Source of the DNA: JACCTH01 sp050741915
GTDB lineage: Bacteria > Actinomycetota > Acidimicrobiia > Spongiisociales > ZC4RG35
Reading direction: 5' to 3'
Length of the DNA: 46,267 nucleotides
Assembly: GCA_050741915.1 (NCBI GenBank)
Contig: JBOGEX010000056.1
Location: 1 to 46,267 of the forward strand
A model generated the notes under the pieces. That model ran no database searches. It had not been told where the DNA came from and was given only the letters and a program-made list of their open reading frames with translations. The translations under genes and the position numbers were made by a program. Positions 42,468 through 46,267 of the stretch are shown piece after piece (within the stretch, counting starts at the first letter, position 1; each line of letters starts with the position of its first letter).

Positions 42468-43904
42468 GTGCGGATCCTCTTCGTTGCGGCCGAAGTCGCC
42501 CCCTTCTCCAAGACCGGGGGGCTGGCTGATGTGGCCGATGCCCTGCCGGAATCGTTGCAAACGATCGGCCACGATCTCATGGTGGTCAGTCCCTTCTACT
42601 CACGCGTCCACGCAGGCAACCACCGCATCCATCGGGTGTTCGAATCGGTTCCCATTACCTTGTTGGGAGGGGAGCCGTTCGATGCCTATCTGGCCGAGGA
42701 CGGCCGCAACTGGCTGATCGACTATTCCCCGTACTACGAACGAGACGGAATTTATCGTACCGATGGCGACGAGCACCGCCGCTTCCTCTTTCTCACTCAT
42801 GCGGCGTTGGAGCTGTGTCGCCGTCGCGCCTGGTCACCCGACATCGTCCACGCCAACGACTGGCACACGGGGCTGTTGCCGCTCTATCTCCGCAGCACCT
42901 ATCAAAGCGATCCGGTACTGGCGCAGGCCAGGTCGATCTTCACCATTCACAACCTCGCCTACCAGGGCGTCTTTGGCGCAGACATCACCCACGATCTCCA
43001 CCTGGGCAACCAGCGCTACCTCCTACACCAGGATCATCTTCGACAAGGACGGCTCAGCTTCATGGAGCATGCGCTGATCTATGCCGATGCCATCACCACT
43101 GTCTCCCCAACCTACGCCTATGAAATTCAGACTCCAGAGTATGGCGTCGGCCTTGACGAGATCCTCCGGCACCGATCGCGCGATCTGCACGGGATCCTGA
43201 ACGGCATCGACACCAGCGTGTGGAACCCCCGGACCGACACCCGTATCCCGGTCAACTACTCGGAGAACGAACTCGATGCCAAGGCCGGGAACAAGAAGGC
43301 CCTGTTGGCTCGGGGAGGAATCGATGGGCGCCCGGAGAGGATGACCGTCGGAATCGTCAGCCGGCTCACCGGTCAGAAGGGGATCGAGCTGATGATCCGG
43401 CCGCTCGCCCGTCGTCTCGAATCGGGAGACATCAACTTCATCGCCTTAGGATCGGGAGAGAATCGCTACGAACAGGCGTTGTCCTGGTTGGCCTCGACCT
43501 TCCCGTCCTCGGCCCATTTCCAGCAGGGCTACGACGAGGATCTAGCCCACCTCATCGAGGCGGGAGCCGACGTCTTCTTAATGCCCTCGCGCTACGAACC
43601 CAGCGGGCTCAACCAGATGTACAGCCTGGCGTATGGCACGCCTCCGATTGTTCGCCGGACCGGGGGCCTGGCCGACTCGGTCACCCATTACGATTTCGAG
43701 CGGGGCGAGGGAACAGGTTTCGTTTTTGACCACTACACGGAAGTCGGCTTGGCATGGGCGCTTGATCAAGCGCTCTCGGTGTATGGAAAGCGCGAACGCT
43801 GGGAGCAGCTGCAGAAAAATGGCATGGCCGAGGACAACTCATGGGAGCAGAGAGCTGGCGAATATGACCTTCTCTATCTGCACGTAACCGGGAACCAGCT
43901 ATGA
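42468..43904 (+). CDS. glgA: Glycogen synthase (GT5)
   Basis: A full-length, 478-residue GT-B glycosyltransferase of the bacterial glycogen/starch synthase family, which adds glucose from ADP-glucose to an alpha-1,4-glucan. The family-defining KTGGLADV is at 15-22 (FSKTGGLADVADALP). Also present are HANDWHTGLLP, VSPTYAYEIQTPEYG, NGIDTSVWNP, and the catalytic-donor loop SRYEPSGLNQMYSLAYGTPPIVRRTGGLADSV in two adjoining blocks. Nothing needed for activity appears to be missing. The start is GTG at 42468, and the stop overlaps the ligase C start (ATGA). No other glg genes are in the window, so it may serve a product other than bulk glycogen. Confidence 0.95.
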   Translation: MRILFVAAEVAPFSKTGGLADVADALPESLQTIGHDLMVVSPFYSRVHAGNHRIHRVFESVPITLLGGEPFDAYLAEDGRNWLIDYSPYYERDGIYRTDGDEHRRFLFLTHAALELCRRRAWSPDIVHANDWHTGLLPLYLRSTYQSDPVLAQARSIFTIHNLAYQGVFGADITHDLHLGNQRYLLHQDHLRQGRLSFMEHALIYADAITTVSPTYAYEIQTPEYGVGLDEILRHRSRDLHGILNGIDTSVWNPRTDTRIPVNYSENELDAKAGNKKALLARGGIDGRPERMTVGIVSRLTGQKGIELMIRPLARRLESGDINFIALGSGENRYEQALSWLASTFPSSAHFQQGYDEDLAHLIEAGADVFLMPSRYEPSGLNQMYSLAYGTPPIVRRTGGLADSVTHYDFERGEGTGFVFDHYTEVGLAWALDQALSVYGKRERWEQLQKNGMAEDNSWEQRAGEYDLLYLHVTGNQL

Positions 43905-45121
43905 ACGTGATCTTTGTCGAACCGAGCTTCCCGAACTATCAGCGTGAGTTCCCCCGGGCGCTGGCATCGGTCGGCGCCACTGTGATCGGGATTGGTGAGC
44001 GGCCCCAGGACTGGCTTGATCCCGAGATGAAGGGATGGCTAACTCACTACGAACAGGTGGGCTCGGTGGTCGACCCCGAGGCGCTCGAGCAGGCGGTCCG
44101 GCTCATCCAATTACGGGTGCAGGTCGATCGGCTCGAAGCCACGATTGAAGCGCACGTGGAAGCGGCGGCGGCGGTACGCGAGCGATGCGGAATTCCAGGG
44201 ATTTCGAGTTACACCGCCTTTCTGTGCCGAGACAAACCGGCGATGAAGGAGGCGCTGCGTCAGGTGGGCGTGCCGACGGCGCAATCAGCGGGAGTCAGCA
44301 GTGCCGATGAGCTTTATGCGTTTGCTCACCATGTCGGGTATCCCCTGATCATCAAGCCTCGTGATGCGGCGGGCGCCTCGGGAACGAGACGGGTGGACAG
44401 CGACGCCGATGTCCAGGCGGCCCTCTCCTCGCTCGGGTTCGAATACGGACGCTCAATTGCGGTGGAAGAATTCATCGAAGGACACGAAGGCTTCTACGAC
44501 ACGATCTCGATCGATGGCGAGGTCGCCTGTGACTTCGTCAGTCACTATTACCCAGGCGTACTGGAGGCGATGCGAACTCGGTGGATCTCGCCGATCTTCA
44601 TCACCAGTAACCGGGTCGATCAGTCCGGATACGACGAAGTGAGAGCACTCGGGAAGCGAGTGATTCCCGCTTTGGGCATCGGCACCTCGGCCACTCACAT
44701 GGAGTGGTTCTACGGGCCGAAAGGCCTCAAGTTCTCCGAGATCGGCTGTCGCCCTCCCGGCGTCGGGGCGTGGGACTTGTACTGCGCTGCCAACGATCTC
44801 GATCTCTATCGGGAATGGGCCATGGCGATTTGTTACGGAACGATTTCTCGCCAGCCCTCCCGTCGGTTCTCGGCCGGAATCATCGCCCTCCGCCCCGACC
44901 GGGACGGGGTGATAAGCGGCTACGAAGGCATGGCAGAGGTCCAGGATCGATACGGGGGATTGATCATCGACTACCACCTCCCGCCCCCGGGAGCTCCTAC
45001 TCAACCTTTCGAGGCGGGCTATATGGCCAACGCCTGGATCCGCATGCGGCATGAGGACTACGACACCCTGCGGGGGATCCTCCAGCACGTCGGCGAGATT
45101 GCCCAGGTGCGAGCAGTTTGA
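43901..45121 (+). CDS. ATP-grasp ligase C
   Basis: The third ATP-grasp protein, 406 residues, begins MNVIFVEPSFPNYQREF, close to ligase A. Motifs are YPLIIKPRDAAGASGTRRV (ATP lysine), VEEFIEGHEGFYDTI, SATHMEWFYGPKG and the metal-site SEIGCRPPGVG. The C-terminal part (YGGLIIDYHLPPPGAPT, then YMANAWIRMRHED) is longer in polar residues than in A and B. It is coupled on both sides: ATGA with glgA and a 1-base overlap (TGATG) with the esterase. This ties ligation chemistry to the glycosyltransferase and esterase in one transcript. Confidence 0.87.
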   Translation: MNVIFVEPSFPNYQREFPRALASVGATVIGIGERPQDWLDPEMKGWLTHYEQVGSVVDPEALEQAVRLIQLRVQVDRLEATIEAHVEAAAAVRERCGIPGISSYTAFLCRDKPAMKEALRQVGVPTAQSAGVSSADELYAFAHHVGYPLIIKPRDAAGASGTRRVDSDADVQAALSSLGFEYGRSIAVEEFIEGHEGFYDTISIDGEVACDFVSHYYPGVLEAMRTRWISPIFITSNRVDQSGYDEVRALGKRVIPALGIGTSATHMEWFYGPKGLKFSEIGCRPPGVGAWDLYCAANDLDLYREWAMAICYGTISRQPSRRFSAGIIALRPDRDGVISGYEGMAEVQDRYGGLIIDYHLPPPGAPTQPFEAGYMANAWIRMRHEDYDTLRGILQHVGEIAQVRAV

Positions 45122-46191
45122 TGCCCGAACCCGAGGTTCTCCGACCGCTGCGGAAGGCCGACGCGGTGGCTGTCGACCGCTTCGTGAGCAGCAATCTTTT
45201 CCCGCTGGTCGAGCCCGGCAAGGCGACTTTTCTCTTTCGAGGACAGGCCGACGCGGTGGCCCTGCGACCCATGATCGCCGGGTTTCCTGGACACCATCGG
45301 TTCGCCCGCCTCGATGGCCAGGACCTCTGGTGGCTGCAGCTGCCAATCCCTGATGGCACCCGGCTCGAGTACAAACTTGAGGTGCAGCGAGATCATCACG
45401 CCGATTGGGTGAACGATCCACTGAACCCGCTGACTACCACGAATCCCTTCGGTACCAACTCGGTATGCCGCGGCTTTGGCTACCAGGTCCCGGCCTTTGC
45501 GGTAGTCCACGAAGACACCCCGACCGGATCATTCGCCGATGTGTTCGTCGGGTCGCGGAAGCTGACGATATATAGGCCGGCGTCTTTCGATTCGACGCAG
45601 ACCTATCCGCTGCTCTTCGTTCATGACGGGGCTGACTACCTCCAATACGGATCGATGGCTCTGGTGCTCGACAACCTCATTCACTCAGGGATCGTCGGGC
45701 CGCTGGTGGCGGCGTTCTCCTGGCCTCAGGAGCGCCTGCATGAGTACGCCGCCAACGACGATCACGCTCGCTTCGTGGTCGAAGAGGCGCTGCCAGCCAT
45801 CGTCGGCCAGATTCCGCTGGTTGATCGACGGGTAGTGATGGGAGCAAGCCTGGGGGCGGTGGCGGCCCTGCACACGGCCTGGAAATACCCCGGGGCCTTT
45901 AGCGGGATGATCCTCCAGTCAGGGACTTTTGCTCAAACCCGGGGCTGGGGGTCGGCCCAACAGCTTCTCGCCCCCATCGCCAATCTGTTGCATCGACTAG
46001 AGCCTTCCAGGCTGCCGCCACGGGTGTTCATGTCATGTGGCACCTTCGAGCGAATGATCGGGGAGAACCGGATGATGTGCCACCGCCTGGAGCGAGCCGG
46101 GTTGGAGGTGAAGTACGTCGAGAGTCGCGACGGCCACACCTGGGAGGCGTGGCGGGACCGACTGTCGGATGCGCTGGCCTGGGCGTTTTGA
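45121..46191 (+). CDS. Fes-like esterase (alpha/beta hydrolase)
   Basis: The 356-residue protein matches the enterochelin-esterase-like group. The N-terminal beta-rich domain (about 30-125) contains ATFLFRGQADAVALR and LEYKLEVQRDHHADWVNDP, typical of the E-set/CBM48-like lid domain of Fes. The catalytic hydrolase domain follows: KLTIYRPASF, LLFVHDGADY, the nucleophile GASLGA with Ser243, and His339 in RDGHTWEAW. There is no signal peptide, so it should act in the cytoplasm. ATG at 45121 is preferred over the TTG one codon earlier. Its place after ligase C suggests it trims or releases an ester or amide product, which is inference. Confidence 0.85.
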   Translation: MPEPEVLRPLRKADAVAVDRFVSSNLFPLVEPGKATFLFRGQADAVALRPMIAGFPGHHRFARLDGQDLWWLQLPIPDGTRLEYKLEVQRDHHADWVNDPLNPLTTTNPFGTNSVCRGFGYQVPAFAVVHEDTPTGSFADVFVGSRKLTIYRPASFDSTQTYPLLFVHDGADYLQYGSMALVLDNLIHSGIVGPLVAAFSWPQERLHEYAANDDHARFVVEEALPAIVGQIPLVDRRVVMGASLGAVAALHTAWKYPGAFSGMILQSGTFAQTRGWGSAQQLLAPIANLLHRLEPSRLPPRVFMSCGTFERMIGENRMMCHRLERAGLEVKYVESRDGHTWEAWRDRLSDALAWAF

Positions 46192-46222
46192 ACAGTGGTC
46201 CCCATACCCTCCCCCCTTGGCT

Positions 46223-46267
46223 TCTGTGAAGGTCTGCGCGGCTCTAGCCCGCGCGGACCTTCACAGA
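46223..46267. repeat. Fourth copy of the TCTGTGAAG hairpin repeat
   Basis: The last 45 bases form a strong hairpin with arms of 19 bases (TCTGTGAAGGTC... paired with ...GACCTTCACAGA, one G-T pair) and a 7-base loop ctctagc. The outer arms match the three tandem units at 23953-24120, but the inner part has diverged with compensating changes that keep the pairing. It follows the esterase stop by 31 bases. The array may continue beyond the window edge. Confidence 0.85.

Overview
The window is GC-rich DNA with many GTG and TTG starts, long same-strand operons joined by ATGA/TTGA stop-start overlaps, and a recurrent promoter pattern in which a TANNNT-like -10 box lies only 6-7 bases before the start codon, as expected for leaderless mRNAs. 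Together with the gene content this suggests a chromosome segment of an actinobacterium, perhaps an uncultured Acidimicrobiia-like lineage. The phylum is a moderately safe inference; anything finer is a guess. I see no rRNA, tRNA, CRISPR, phage or intact insertion sequence.

Layout. 1-5.3 kb (+): the tail of a sugar-type ABC ATPase, a PPK2 polyphosphate kinase, a CorA-like transporter, then an alpha/beta hydrolase, an S51-like protein with a CysRS-like tail, and a nitronate monooxygenase-like enzyme. 5.4-8.0 kb: a FAD amine oxidase followed by two decayed transporter genes. 8.0-21.5 kb (-): an eleven-gene run, in transcription order an MttB-family methyltransferase, a Dpp-type ABC importer (binding protein, two permeases, fused ATPase), an enolase-superfamily enzyme, a zinc alcohol dehydrogenase, and sarcosine oxidase subunits A, G, B and D. 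21.5-24 kb (+): a FAD-GcvT fusion dehydrogenase divergent from mttB, with only 22 bp between the two start codons, then three tandem 62-bp hairpin repeats. 24-28 kb: a cytochrome P450, a VOC protein, an unknown protein and a GH144-like glycoside hydrolase. 28-32.7 kb (+): a PhnD-like protein, a second FAD-GcvT fusion and a second MttB homologue. 32.9-36.3 kb: a VapBC pair, a decayed FtsX/methyltransferase pair with a divergent TetR regulator, and a nucleotidyltransferase with a small partner. 36.3-38.8 kb (+): an M20 amidohydrolase and HutF. 38.7-39.8 kb (-): a multi-span membrane protein. 40-46.2 kb: three ATP-grasp ligases, a glycogen synthase and a Fes-like esterase, ending in a fourth copy of the hairpin repeat.

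How it works together. Most of the middle 25 kb looks like a programme for taking up and stepwise demethylating N-methylated compounds. MttB homologues would act on quaternary or tertiary amines. FAD-GcvT fusions and the heterotetrameric sarcosine oxidase would oxidise N-methyl groups and pass the one-carbon unit to tetrahydrofolate. The alcohol dehydrogenase may deal with an aldehyde by-product. HutF and the M20 enzyme point to histidine or ureide-type nitrogen catabolism.

The least explained system is the cluster of three ATP-grasp ligases, a GT5 glycogen synthase and an esterase at 40-46.2 kb. The ligases share a distinctive RPPG metal-site motif and have nearly equal lengths (404, 406 and 406 aa).
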